Origin: Tetragonia tetragonoides
Lineage: Eukaryota > Streptophyta > Magnoliopsida > Caryophyllales > Aizoaceae
Assembly (NCBI GenBank): GCA_038025085.1
Contig: CM076144.1
Coordinates: 33,353,501 to 33,417,500 of the forward strand
Direction of reading: 5' to 3'
DNA: 64,000 nt
The notes beneath the pieces were generated by a model. It had not been told where the DNA came from. It made no database searches and saw nothing but the letters and a program-made list of their open reading frames with translations. Each line of letters begins with the position of its first letter. The stretch's first letter is position 1. Below are positions 1 to 10,921 of the stretch, in pieces. Position numbers and translations under genes: made by a program.

Positions 1-942
1 CATATGTTCCCCCAATAAGAACAAAATTGTAACCTAGGAGTATATAACAATAATTTCAATGAGTTTTTGTGTCACTATAATTTTAGGATTTGGGGAGATT
101 TAATTGAATAATTTTGGGGAATTTTAGTTTCTCAGATTTCACTGGGTTTTTCAAGTGTTAGGAAAAGAGAGATAAAGAGCTTGAGTCAATTGGGGTTGAG
201 AAAGTCAAATGGATTTTAATGCAGTTAAATATACGCTAAATGTTAATTGGGTTAAAACATAAACGCGTCAAACAATGATTTAATGTTGTAACAAAAATAT
301 CTATTTATAGGTTGCAACTTGTGATTATTATTGTGGAACAAATAAAACTTTAGATTATTGGCATCAAATAGAAAGAGCGAGATGAAGAAATGTGAGAGAC
401 CCTATTCGATAGGTCCGTTCTATATAAATTATTATATTTTTTTTAAAATATAAAGGTGAAGATGGATAATTGCGTAAAGGGTATCTCCGGAAGACCAAAT
501 CTACTCTCTGATATTAAAACACATATGTCTAAAAAGTAAAAGCAAAATTCAATGAAAATAATTCCAAGTTTGAGCGGTCTGATAAAAATAATCCCAAGTT
601 GCAACTTGTATAAAATAATCCCAAGTTATCAATTTTGTCACAAAAATGGTCTGTTACCTAACATTGTTTAAGTCGGTTGCTTTATTAGCGCGAATTAAAC
701 TAAAAATCATTATTAACTTCTTTAATTTTCTTAATAAATCACAGAACCATGAACCGTACCCCAACTAAAATCAAATTCTGATCCCTTGTTTCTCTTTCCT
801 CACCACCACTAGCATCACCTCCACTATTGTCCAATCATCAACGTCCACCACACCACTCCACTGGACCCCACTTTTTCTCTCCTCTTTTTCCACTCTCCAT
901 ACTACTCAGACGACAACGTTCCACCTCCACCACCACCAATTT
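1..942. other. AT-rich intergenic DNA, no gene seen
   Basis: No convincing coding sequence on either strand. Around 555-635 the words 'ataatcccaagtt' and 'ataattccaagtt' recur three times within 80 bases, which looks like the edge of a decayed repeat, but I see no second terminus. A CT-rich stretch (780-930) resembles a gene leader but is followed directly by an LTR rather than an open frame. Confidence 0.4.
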
Positions 943-1289
943 GTTAGGTTATGTTACGATATGTTCGGTTATCGTACGTTAGGTTATGTTATGGTATGCT
1001 AGATTACGTGATGTTACGTGATGTTATTCCGTTTACTATTTGGGTTCATTAAAGTAACCCCGGTCCGGTTAGGTTATGAAATTAGACCTAATTTCCTATC
1101 TATTATATATACTGTAACTTGTAACCTTATAACTATCTCAATACAATCTTGTCTCCTTTCTGGTCGTGGACGTAGCGAATTGACTAATTGGTGAACCACG
1201 TTAAATCTTTGTGTTGATTTCTTGGTTTCTGTTATTCTTTGTTGCATCTGATATAACAAACTGCTAATTGAGCGAATCCCGTTAAAACA
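943..1289 (+). repeat. Copia-type LTR (orphan)
   Basis: The segment opens with TG (TGTTAGGTTATG) and closes with CA (GTTAAAACA) just before a canonical plant primer-binding site. Its 3' part carries the block GTGGACGTAGC ... GAACCACGTTAAATCTTTGTG, a pattern I recognise from the R/U5 region of many plant Ty1/Copia LTRs, with a TATA-like run (TATTATATATACTG) about 80 bases upstream of it. Length about 347 bp. Only about 160 bp of internal sequence follows before another LTR-like start, and I find no second copy, so this is a truncated element rather than a complete one. Confidence 0.7.
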
Positions 1290-1292
1290 AAC

Positions 1293-1304
1293 TGGTATCA
1301 GAGC
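1293..1304 (+). other. Primer-binding site, initiator tRNA-Met type
   Basis: TGGTATCAGAGC is the classic plant Copia primer-binding site complementary to the 3' end of initiator tRNA-Met. It lies three bases after the LTR end at 1289, which fixes both the orientation (+) and the 3' LTR boundary. Confidence 0.85.
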
Positions 1305-2235
1305 TGATGGTTTGTGATTTTAGAAGCACTCATGGTTATGAGAAATGAAGACACACACAGAAAATCCGGCGATGCTGAGTTCGTGTTGATAGACACTGGA
1401 ACAAGATGCGAATCTCGGTTTATTCTCCACAAGTTGTGATAGGGGAGTTGTTGGGTTGGTATCCCAACTTGTTTTGTTAAACACCAAAAGATAAAAAGAA
1501 AAAAAAGGAAAAAGGAAAAGTAAAATAAGTTGAAACTGAACTGCAAATTGCGTGAGTTTGTTGTAGTGAAATTTGGGCTTTTGTTTGTTACTTTTGGTAA
1601 TTAACCTTTCCTTGGCCCACAAGTGAGCATTAGGGCGTCAAGGCTTGCGCAACATTAAAAGGAGAAGTTGGTCGAGATGAAGGCTTGCTCTTGTGACGGT
1701 AGCGAGGCCGTGAGCCCCCATGGAAATCTTTAATTAGGTGGATGACTATGACGGGAAGTTCGTAGATGAGGCGTTTGTTGGTTCGGACATAAAACCACTA
1801 CAATAAAATGGTCTAGTAATGACATTTATTTTGGCTTATTGTGAGGTTTATAAACGTCACAAAAAAAATAGTGACGGCGGGAGGGTGTGTCTCTATTCAG
1901 AGTGTCAGTAAAAAAATTGTGACACACTGGACACGTCACTAAATATTGTGACGCTTAAGGGTGTAATAAATACGGTGATATCGATAGCCGTCACAAATGT
2001 TTCTGCCAACCTGTAAAGCACAATAACTTCTTTACTATTAATATACCGTATATGCTTGCACCAAAAAAATACTCGTATTATATCGTATACGATAATTGCC
2101 AACTTTTTTCACTTTTTGAAGGAGAAGGCACAAATATTCAAGTACAATCATATTTTCCATTAAATTGATAATGATAGTCAAATACTCAAATTACATAAAC
2201 CTTTTGCAGGAAAAGAAAAAAAAAGTACACTCCAC

Positions 2236-2910
2236 TAGGGGTGAGCAGAAATTGCGGGTACCCAGTACCGGATTGGAATTGGTTAGGAATCGGTGATTCC
2301 GGAACCGGTCTAACCAATTCCAATTTCAATTCCCAAAAATAGGAACCGATACTAACCAATTCCAATTCCAATTCCTGACTTTTGGGAACCGGAATCGGTT
2401 GGGTACCCAATGAAAAAAAAAATTAAATGACTTTTTTCCTTTGTTATAAATTAAGAATGATGATTTTCTAGTAAGGTTAGTAGTTTATAATTTTCCATTT
2501 GTAATTTTAATGTTTTTAATGATTGTGTTTGTAATATTAATAGTTAAATGATTGTATACGTTATTTAAATTTTGATTTACAATATTAAGTATTTTGATTG
2601 TAGTATTTAATTTTATGTTTGCGGTATTTTTGGAAACTAATATTTATTAGTGTAATTTTTATTGGTGTTTTTTATTATTAAAATATACATTTATTTGATT
2701 TAAAAAATAAAAAAAATTGGATTTAATGCGGACTTGGGTACCCAGGAACCGGTGGGTACCCGGTGGATCCAATTCCAATTCCAATTCCTAGGATTTAGGA
2801 ACCGGTGCAACCAATTCCAATTCCAATTCCTACAAATTAGGAACCGGTAGATCTAATTCCAATTCCGAATAGTGCAATACCCGGTGGGTACCCGTTTACG
2901 CTCACCCCTA
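2236..2910. mobile_element. hAT-like MITE, 675 bp
   Basis: Terminal inverted repeats TAGGGGTGAGC (2236-2246) and GCTCACCCCTA (2900-2910). The flanking octamers CACTCCAC (2228-2235) and CACCCCAC (2911-2918) match at 7 of 8 positions, consistent with the 8-bp duplication of hAT transposons. Both arms carry repeated GGGTACCC, GGAACCGG and CCAATTCCAATTCC units and the centre is very AT-rich. No transposase. A decayed relative lies at 25990-26320. Confidence 0.8.
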
Positions 2911-3037
2911 CACCCCACCCTTACTTATAAAAGTAGCCTAATAGTTCCAATATCATAATACAATCAAAAAAAAAATTCAGCTAACTTGAGCCAAATGAAA
3001 AACCCTCATACAAATTCAGGAACTAAAGTATGACCAT

Positions 3038-3565
3038 CTACAGAACCGACTTGCAAGATCTGCCAAATCCTTTGCCTTCACCTCTAGTCATATAGGACTT
3101 TGGTGCATTATGGGTTCTCCACCTATGCCAGGCCTGTAATCTTGTCATATAATGCTAAGAATCTGTCAACAAGTAATAAAACCAAAAGAAATTAGAAATT
3201 ATTAATTAACTTGTTCATTTGCACCAAAAATGAATTAACTTGTTCACCTAGAATGTATAAGATACCAGACTCTAGATTATAAGGAAAAAAAAAAACAATC
3301 AACTACCCATACCTTTGATGGTGTCCTGGTGTGCCATAACCCCAACCTGGAAACAACCCATACGGATAAACTAGAACAAAAGACAAAGAACAAAGGTTTG
3401 CACTGAGTTATCAAAAGGAAAAGCAAAGTTAGCTACTCAAATTCATTCTTTAAAAATTGGTAGAAAAAACTACATATATTATGGTAGTTATACTCTCTTT
3501 GCCATTGCCATGTGAATTGCGGCTGCTTAGAATTTGTCCCCAATTCTTCCAATTTCTCTCTCCTC
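3038..3565 (-). pseudogene. Exon-like fragments of an unidentified gene captured in the CACTA element
   Basis: Read on the minus strand there are three exon-like blocks with splice-site-like borders: about 3565-3475 (contains KLEELGTNSKQPQFTWQW), 3346-3313 (34 nt, AG before it and GTATGG after it) and 3133-3038 (AWHRWRTHNAPKSY..., ending at a TAG). The last two join in frame. I do not recognise the protein. CACTA elements often pick up host gene pieces, so transduplication is the likely origin. A possible 5' exon of the same unit lies at 7601-7825. Confidence 0.35.
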
Positions 3566-4057
3566 ATTTCTTTAGTCTTGCTTGGCACGCAGCTGGTAGA
3601 TGGTAGTTGGTAGCTGGTTTGGTTAGCTGGTTGTCGTCAACTTGTTGTGCTAGTTGGTTTGACTATTTGATTGTAAAAAAATGTTTGGTAAAGTGAGCTG
3701 ATTATTGGTAGCTGATTTAGTGTAAAATGACCACTATGGACATGGAGATAACTTTCTATTGTTAACAATAAAAATAATTGATAATTATTATTAGTTATAT
3801 ATATTATATTATTTATGAAAATAATAATAATATCTACAAATTTATTAATATATATTATGTAAATTAATTATATTTATTTGATTAATTATTTAATTTAAAT
3901 TATCATTAGTTTCTAAGTAAGTATTAATGCTAATAATGATAATAATTAATAATAATATTAATATTCATTATATTAACTACTTCTAGTAATAAAATTAGTA
4001 GTAATAATAATAATAATTATAAAAATAATAATGATGATAATAAAAAAAAAATTAAAA
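3566..4057. other. AT-rich spacer inside the CACTA element
   Basis: No gene. At 3590-3720 'agctggt' and 'tagctg' words recur; reverse-complement-like words (accagct, caagctgg) occur at 7450-7625, on the far side of the Mutator insertions, so a decayed inverted-repeat element may span the interval. From 3770 the sequence becomes almost pure A/T with ATA and AAT runs leading into the microsatellite. Confidence 0.35.
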
Positions 4058-4367
<310 letters not shown>

Positions 4368-4619
4368 GGACAATTTGGCCAAAACCCCCAAGAAGTTTAC
4401 ACATTTTGATAAGAACACCCAGAAAACATGAAGTTTGTCAAGAACCCCCAAATTAAATTAGAAACCCGTGGTTTTCCCCCCAACCTTTACTTTCCGGGCA
4501 CTTGAAAAATTTTAACCCCCTTTTACCCTCATGTGCAGAGCAAGTGTGACTTAATGAAAATTAACTCTTTATTTTTTCTTTTTTTTACTCCCAACCACCC
4601 ATTTCATTTTCTTTCAATC

Positions 4620-5011
4620 TCAAATTCTCAAATCTCTGAAATCAAATTCTTCATCAATCAAAGCTTGTTCAAGCAAAAACTGAGAATCAGCTATTAAATC
4701 AGGGTTTAATCTGAATATCAAAACACAAAACTCCATCTGATTAAGAACCCCATCACTTAACCTTCTCTCATCATACTTTGAAGCTCTTCATCACTTAACC
4801 CTTGCAAACCCAACAAAGAAGCATTTCTCTTTAAACTCTCAAATGTAATCACCCCTTTTTCTCTCTCCATAAGTTGTTCAAACCCATTACAGAGTTCTCT
4901 TATCAGCCCTTCACCACCTATCTTGTCTGCCATTAATGGAAGTTGGTCTTCAAACTGATGATTAATTTCTGATACTGTTGATTGTGATTGTGATTTTACT
5001 TGGCCCGCCAT
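4620..5011 (-). pseudogene. Captured KIC/PBP1-type EF-hand calcium-binding protein gene, frameshifted
   Basis: Starting at ATG 5011 the minus strand encodes 84 residues very like the N-terminal two thirds of plant KIC (KCBP-interacting Ca2+-binding protein) and PBP1 (PINOID-binding protein 1): blocks GGEGLIRELCNGFEQLM, EKGVITFESLKRN and LGLQGLSDEELQSMMREG. The frame stops at TAA just where the EF-hand loop should start. In another frame the homology resumes (DGVLNQMEFCVLIFRLNPDL) and runs to a TGA at 4620-4622. About 4 nt are missing at the junction. Total length is about 130 codons, the normal size of this single-exon family, so nearly the whole gene was captured and then broken in the calcium loop. 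In the family, these proteins sense Ca2+ and bind the kinesin KCBP or the kinase PINOID. Confidence 0.8.
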
Positions 5012-5465
5012 TGATGGGATTTTTGAGGTTTTTGATTATTTTTGAGAAATATTGTGAAGTTTTGGGTTTGGAGAAATGGGAACAAAAAGGGGTGAGTTAA
5101 TATAGGAGAGAGAACTCAAAAAAAAATCTCTAGACACACCTTTTCTCTCTCCTCACTTTCCCTAAACGCCTGTAAAAATTCGCAGAGCTCTACGACAATG
5201 GTGTTTGAGTAGCTATTTTCTCTCTCCTCTTCCTTCCCTATTCTCTCTATAAACGACCAAGCTCTGTAGAAATCCATGCCGAATTTCATGAATTGTGACA
5301 TAAAAATCATCTTGCAAACACTGTTTATGCATTCTGGACATCAAAATTCGATTTGGGAATGGTGATTTAGCTTAAAACTCACAAGAATAGTGTGTCTTAT
5401 GCGTGACAGAGAGGGTCTACATGTGGGAAGGAGATGGGTGTAATTACACTTATGCCATTAATGAA
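5012..5465 (-). other. Captured 5' flank of the KIC-like gene
   Basis: The sequence between the KIC-like ATG and the right terminal inverted repeat is leader-like on the minus strand. On that strand CTCTCCTATATTAACTC (around 5095-5110) gives a TATA-like element about 90 bases upstream of the ATG. This suggests the element took up the gene together with its proximal promoter. No other gene is seen. Confidence 0.4.
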
Positions 5466-5672
5466 CACGTGCTCTGCACATGAGGGTAAAAGGGGGTTAA
5501 AATTTTTCAAGTGCCCGGAAAGTAAAGGTTGGGGGGAAAACCACGGCTTTCTAATTTAATTTGGGGGTTCTTGACAAACTTCATATTTTCTGGGTGTTCT
5601 TATCAAAATGTGTAAACTTTTTGGGGATTTTGGCCAAATTATCCTTATTATTATTATTATTATTATTATTAA

Positions 5673-7408
5673 GGGGAATTCCAATTGGTGCCCTTTTACT
5701 ATTGACTTGTCCAACTGGTGCCCCTAAGACAGAAATAAGTCCGGTCCGTACCCTTTTAAATTTAAAATGTCCATTTCGTGTCCTTATTTTTTCTTTTCCG
5801 TTACAAAGTGATGACGTGGCTACTGAATTTAATGTCGTCCATGTCCCTTGTCTTTTTCGAGCAAAATATGCTGACAAAATTGCCCCTCTTCTTTTCCCCC
5901 ATTTTTTGCTCAATTTCCACCAGAAGAAATGATGAACTTCAACTTCTCAAAGATTCAAGACAGCATAAAATTGAAATCAAATGATCAAACAACAAAATTC
6001 AGCAAATCATCATCAAGTTTCTATCAAATCAAACCTGAACTCAAAATTCTACTGAATTTTAAAGCTTACTGGAGAATTAAAGCATCAAATCAAATGATCA
6101 GACAACAAAATTCAACTAAAATTCAGCAATAAACATTAAGCAACATCAAATTTAATTTTCATCGAATCACACATGAACTTAGAATTCATTTATTGCAACT
6201 AAAAAACAGTTTCCAGAAATTTAAAGCTTACTGGAAATTTTGAAGCTCAGAATCTCCAGCTTTACAACAGCGCTCTCCATTTTACCTCTCAATCACACAC
6301 ACTCTCTCTCTCCTCCATGGACGACCATGGACCACCACCTTCAACCTTCAACCATGCTTTAATGGACGAAATCAGCGGACACCCCAAAATTTGTGGACAG
6401 GCTCTACTCTCGCCCAAACCGAGTATTGGGGATTTTAGATCTCGAATCAATCACCTTCGACCTTGCTTGAGTCTTTACTCTAATGAACGAGACGAGGTGA
6501 AGAAACGAACTCTAGTAATTCGCAAAACCCAGAACCCACTTCGAGCTCTCAAAACCAATTGATAAGAAACGCCCAATTCGTTTCCTGGCGAGGTCTGTTT
6601 CAAAACCCTCAAACAACTAATCCCAATTTGTTCTTGTTGGTGAACAACAAATCCCATCCATTTTCGAGAATCGTTACCTCCCTGTAACATGCAAGCTTGA
6701 ATTTTCGAGAATCGTTACCTCCCTGTAACCGCCCCAATTCGACCATGAATTATCCGATGGCAAGTTCGATTGAAGGTACTTGGCTTCGATTTATTTGTTC
6801 CTGATTCCAAGCTGAAAAAGACGAAGACTTGTTCGTGATGGAACATTTGTGGATTTTGTTCTTGGGTCTGACATTTGCGTTATTGTAGCCTGGGTTTTGT
6901 ATAGTGATACACTGGGTTAAGTATAATGTCGCCTGGGTTTCTGGCCTTTATTATCTGGAATCGAAAATTCATTTCTTGCTCTTTCATTTTCTGGGTTCGA
7001 TCTGTGTTATGTGTGTTTCTAGATGGCTTCAATCATTTTATTAATTCTTGGATTGTAATTACTATTACATTATTTGATCTGTCCTTTTTTTTTTTTTTGG
7101 ATGTGTTTCTGGGTGACTTCAAACTCCAACAGCCATCAATTGAATTTTTATTTGAATTGATGATGGTGGGAGCTTCCATGGGCATCCATGGAGGAGAGAG
7201 AGTGTGTGTGATTGAGGGATAAAATATAGAAATATCTGCGTTTCATTAAGGGTAAAATGGAGAAATTAAATTGCACTTAACGGAAAAGAAAAAATAAGAA
7301 CACGGAATGGACATTTTAAATTTAAAAGGGCACGGACCGGACTTATTTCTGTCTTAGGGGCACCAGTTAGACAAGTCAATTGTAAAAGGGCACCAATTGG
7401 AATTCTCC
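5673..7408. mobile_element. Second Mutator-like element with about 135-bp terminal inverted repeats
   Basis: Left end GGGGAATTCCAATTGGTGCC and right end (opposite strand) GGAGAATTCCAATTGGTGCC start inverted repeats of about 135 bp that share GTGCCCCTAAGACAGAAA and TTTAAATTTAAAATGTCCAT. The flanks are TTATTATTA (5663-5671) and TTATTATTG (7409-7417), 8 of 9 matching, with one unpaired base at 5672. A second inverted pair lies inside: CAATCACACACACTCTCTCT near 6288-6310 and its complement near 7185-7215. No transposase. Confidence 0.75.
6317..6562 (+). pseudogene. Unidentified short frame in the second Mutator-like element
   Basis: An 81-codon frame starting at ATG 6317, with a neighbouring gene-like leader (6240-6316). 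It is mixed in composition and contains no motif I recognise. It sits where Pack-MULEs carry host gene fragments, so captured exon sequence is plausible, but nothing in the sequence proves coding function. The start overlaps an internal inverted repeat, which argues against a conserved N-terminus. Confidence 0.2.
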
Positions 7409-7600
7409 TTATTATTGGGTTAAGATTGTCATTTTACATAATAATCCAACAAGCTGACTTCAAAAGCTACCCCTACCCAGCATTTTGTAAATCAGATTGT
7501 TGGGTCCAAAAAGCCAATGAAAAAGCTGGTAACCAAACACCACATTTTGGATGGTTGGATGATCAACTGGTCAAACAATCCAAATTGTACAACAAGCTGG

Positions 7601-7910
7601 CTAAAAAGCCACCAACCAAACAAGACCTTTGTCTCTGCTGGTTTGTCCTGCAAAAAAAAAAAATCCAGTGTAAACGCAAAAGCAAATTGATCCATTAACC
7701 CAACTTTGTTGCTGATACAAAATCATTCTTTGAGAAGACACAAATGAAATCGGGCTCTCAAGGAGAACTTCATGAGAAAGGAGTGTGAGAATGGGTGAGC
7801 GAGGTTGAAGAGATTCATCGAACATAGATTGAAATTCTTACTGGGACTGTGAAGAAAGAGGATAAGACGAGGAGATGAGAAAGATTTGGAACAGTTAGAA
7901 GTGGAGGAGA
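7601..7910 (-). pseudogene. Possible 5' exon and leader of the CACTA-captured gene
   Basis: On the minus strand a CT-rich leader (7910-7830) runs into an ATG at 7825 and an open frame of 74 codons beginning MFDESLQPRSPILTLLSHEV. It has the look of a 5' UTR plus first exon, on the same strand as the exon-like blocks at 3565-3038. The two Mutator-like elements and the microsatellite would then lie in an intron. The product is not recognised and the linkage is inference. Confidence 0.25.
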
Positions 7911-8470
7911 GAGAGAGAGAGGTGAGAAGCGGCTGTGGTTATGGGAACAAAAAGCCCTAACGGGCCGAGGAAAACATGCTTGGAAGTAGAATTTGGGCCA
8001 AACTTTTTAAAATTCAATTTTTTTACCTTTCATGAATTGTGACGCCTAAACATCTCACAATATTTAGTGACGGCTTAAGCCGTCACAATATTAGTTACAT
8101 TTGACCCACCCATCACAAAAAATCTGCCACTATTGGACTCTTTTGTTGTAGTGAACTAACGATGAGGCGTTTGTTGGTTCGGGCATAAAATCAATGAGGT
8201 TCCTACAACAGGTATTTGTGTCGATGCTAGTATTTTGGTAGTAGTGTCAATTGGGTGGTATTGATATTGTACTGGGCCGCTTGTACTAGAAGTTGCGTAG
8301 TATACTTGGTTGTAGATGTGTTATCTGGCTTGACATTGTAATCACTATTGAGTTTGTTAGTGGATTAATTGTCGGTTTGGCCCGTGGTTTTTACCCTATT
8401 GGCGTTTTCCACATTATATCTAGTGTTGATTATTGTGTGTTGTTTTCTTTATTTTATTGTTTATTCTGCA

Positions 8471-8750
8471 ATTGGTATTAGAGTGCTTGGGTCCTCATCG
8501 AAGGGATTTGTTGTGTGGGTCAAAATCCCAACAAACATACACACACACGAGTCTTTACTCAATTAAATTCAAGCGTTCGAAGTTCAAATCTTCTTTTGCT
8601 TTGATTTTCTCTCTCCTCTTCAATTCAATTCAATCAGCTTTTGATTTTCGCAAGCTAAGGTTTGCGGGAAACCTGAATTCGATGCATTTCCAGTCCAAGT
8701 TGATGCTAATACAGACACATTGTAAACACCAGGTTTGAATTTTACTCCCT
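8471..8750 (+). other. Retroelement leader fragment after LTR 2
   Basis: Begins with a degenerate primer-binding site (TTGGTATTAGAGTGC, 8472-8486), then GGTCCTCATCGAAGGG and an AC run. The words 'tgggtcaaaatcccaaca' (8516-8533) read on the other strand as TGTTGGGATTTTGACCC, an LTR-start-like string, so part of another LTR in minus orientation may abut here. No gag frame is visible. Confidence 0.3.
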
Positions 8751-9600
8751 TTTTTTTGGGTGTTTAGGATAATTGAAGAGTCGCCATAAAATTAATTTTG
8801 AGGAAAACACTTTGAAACCAATTTGATAACCCAAATCGAAAGTCTAGAAAGACTCCAACCTAGGTTTAATGCACCCAATCCCGATTGGGGATAATTTGAC
8901 TCTAATGACCCAATGGACCAAAGACGAGTTCGGAGGTGTGCCCGTGGGCGTACGAATTGGGAAGGTGTTAGGCACTCAATCACGCCCGTTAGACAAACGA
9001 CCTCTACTAATTGATCTTGATTAATTATTAAAGTTGCACGATTCCACACAAATCCGGTCGTCCAAATCTTAGAATTAACTATCTGGGTTGAACAACATGA
9101 AATTATTGCTAAATATCACTTTAATTTGCACATGATTATCCAATTTGCATGTTGTAAATTAATAGAGTGCAAGATTAAGCCAAACCAATAACAAGATAAT
9201 AATATTCTCCAAAATCTATCGTTCTTGCTTAACGCGCCAATTGCCAACTTGCATCAATAAACAAGTTAGTAACTTCATTGAAATTAAATCAAAGCATCAA
9301 AGAAGTAGATAATAAAAACATACTTCTTATACAATAATTATAACTAATATGAACATTAATCTAATATCCAATTAATCTAATTCTATTCTAATTAATCTAA
9401 GTAAACATGTAAATAGGTAAAAACATGATTTTTATGCTAAACATGCAATAAATATGAATTAAAACTAATCTAACATGATTAATATACTAATATACAAAAT
9501 ACAAAATTATAATCAAAACATGCATATTAATTAACCATAAGCATAATCTAAGTATAACATGATTTTAAAGAGAATCTATAACTTATACTAAAATAATAAC
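8751..9600. other. Retroelement-like leader remnant plus AT-rich spacer
   Basis: At 8776-8990 the sequence has gaagagtcgccat and then ggtgtgcccgtgggcgtacg...ggtgttaggcactcaatcacgcccgtt. I know this type of sequence from repeated plant retroelement leaders whose PBS contains TGGCGACTC (Tat/Ogre-like), here on the minus strand. The assignment is tentative. From 9080 to 9600 there is only AT-rich spacer. Confidence 0.3.
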
Positions 9601-9911
9601 CGCTGACATCATCATTGCTGATGTAGCGACTTCTGTTGGAAGTTTTTCCGGCTTAGAAGTCTATGGAACTAGAAAACTCTGACCATTGCACAAAATTCTC
9701 TCAGGTGCAAAGCATTCGAGAAAACATTAGTCATCTTTCAATGCGATCTTCCCTCTTCCGAGACAATTCAGGAATTTATTTCTCCTTTATTCCCTATTCT
9801 CATAAGCATTCCCTTCTCATCACTATGACCTCATCCTCAGTTTCAAATTTCATATTTCCAAAACCCTAAACCCTGAAACTGGAAATCTCTGACCACTGGA
9901 GAAAAATTCCC

Positions 9912-9989
9912 ATGGATCGATTCTGCACAGTTGCATCAATCTTAATTTGTCTCGCATCACTTATCGCCTGTAATTTTTCATCACCCTAA
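9912..9989 (+). CDS. Short signal-peptide-like ORF, possible lone first exon
   Basis: Twenty-five codons starting at ATG 9912: MDRFCTVASILICLASLIA followed by CNFSSP and a stop. A basic start and a 14-residue hydrophobic core resemble a secretory signal peptide. A GT donor-like site (GCCTGTAATTTT) lies where the mature part would begin, so it could be exon 1 of a small secreted protein. I cannot place a convincing second exon; 10636-10708 (ending ...CCTGACGGTAAGT) is the only donor-like candidate nearby. Unproven. Confidence 0.2.
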   Translation: MDRFCTVASILICLASLIACNFSSP

Positions 9990-10255
9990 TAAATAAAATT
10001 TCGTTTCTTCCAATGAAAAACATAAAATCTTGAATTAGGTTCGTGTTTATTTTTGATGTGGTAGTTAACGCATAACACTACTGTATTCAATTTGGTTTCA
10101 TGTTGTTCAACTGAATCAAGATGATTTGTATATTCAATTTGTTTGTTTGTTTTTTTTTTTTTTTTTTTTTTTCCTTTTCCAATTTAAGATCAAACTGCTA
10201 TTAACAAATTAAAATCTCTATGATTCCTTCTCTACTTTCCATGGTTGGTTCTTAT

Positions 10256-10584
10256 AGCCTGTTTGGAAGTTTTGGGCGGGAAGAGAAGGGAAGGGAAGGG
10301 AATGAGGGGGAGGGGAAGGAAAGGGAAGGGAGGAGAATGAAGGTGAAATAATTCACCTTGTTTGGGAGTTTAAGTGAGGAGAATGGAGGGGAACTGATTA
10401 GTGTCACTTAAAAATTCCCCTTTCCCTCCATTCTCCCCCAATTTGGGGGGAACAAAAATTGAGTTAATGGAGGGGAATGAAGGGGAACTTCCCCTCTTTA
10501 AAAAAACTTACAAACAAAGAGAACTTTTTATTTTCCCCTCATTTCCCTCCCTTCCCCCCCCATTCTCCAACTCTCAAACAGGCT
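10256..10584. mobile_element. MITE with G/C-rich arms, about 329 bp
   Basis: Ends are AGCCTGTTTGGAAGTT (left) and AGCCTGTTTGAGAGTT (right, opposite strand). Arms are rich in GGGAAGGGAAGGG and its complement, and an inner inverted pair (gaatggaggggaa / ttcccctccattc-like) adds fold-back potential. The 'GCCTGTTTGG' terminus is common in plant MITEs. A target duplication is not clear: CTTAT on the left and CTTAA on the right. Confidence 0.6.
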
Positions 10585-10754
10585 CTTAATCCATGATGTG
10601 ACTTTCTCTTTTCTTCTTCGAGTACAAGAGAGAATCTATGTATTGGTTGCCCAACAAGTATGAGGATTTGGCCCTGGTTTGGTGCTTTTTTCTTGGTCCA
10701 TTGCCTGACGGTAAGTGGCAAGATGAAGACATGTAGCTCTAAGGAAACATAAAG

Positions 10755-10921
10755 GTAAATCTTATTACAATATCGTGTGTGGACTTAGTTTACGGTGAAC
10801 CAAAGATCAAATCTTTTCAAAAAGTACTTCCCATGTCCCTAAAAGATTTGGACTATATCCTTGATTCACTCTTTGATCCACGGTGGACTAAGTCAACACA
10901 AGACGAGCTGAAATCTTATAT
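10755..10921. mobile_element. Small MITE with 'GTGGACTTAGT' arms
   Basis: The left arm (TGTGTGGACTTAGTTTACGG, then GAACCAAAGATC) is mirrored on the right by 'ctttgatccacggtggactaagtcaacacaagac'. The whole folds into an imperfect hairpin of about 165 bp. A related copy sits at 39689-39806 and a possible single arm at 37150-37175. No coding capacity; terminal duplication not resolved. Confidence 0.55.

Larger units (their letters stand above)
4368..5644. mobile_element. Pack-MULE-like element with about 190-bp terminal inverted repeats
   Basis: The left end GGACAATTTGGCCAAAAC and the right end, on the opposite strand GGATAATTTGGCCAAAAT, begin inverted repeats that stay collinear to about 4550 and back from about 5465. 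Shared words include CCCGGAAAGTAAAGG, CCCTCATGTGCAGAGCA and GTTTGTCAAGAACCCCCAAA. TTATTATTA flanks both sides (4359-4367 and 5645-5653), the 9-bp duplication length of Mutator-like elements, though in an ATT array this is weak evidence. No transposase. The interior holds a captured EF-hand gene on the minus strand, so it is a Pack-MULE. Confidence 0.8.

Noticed and set aside
1074..1622. Minus-strand frames near the first LTR
   Set aside because: They are antisense to a Copia LTR and leader; poly-Phe runs come from an A-rich stretch.
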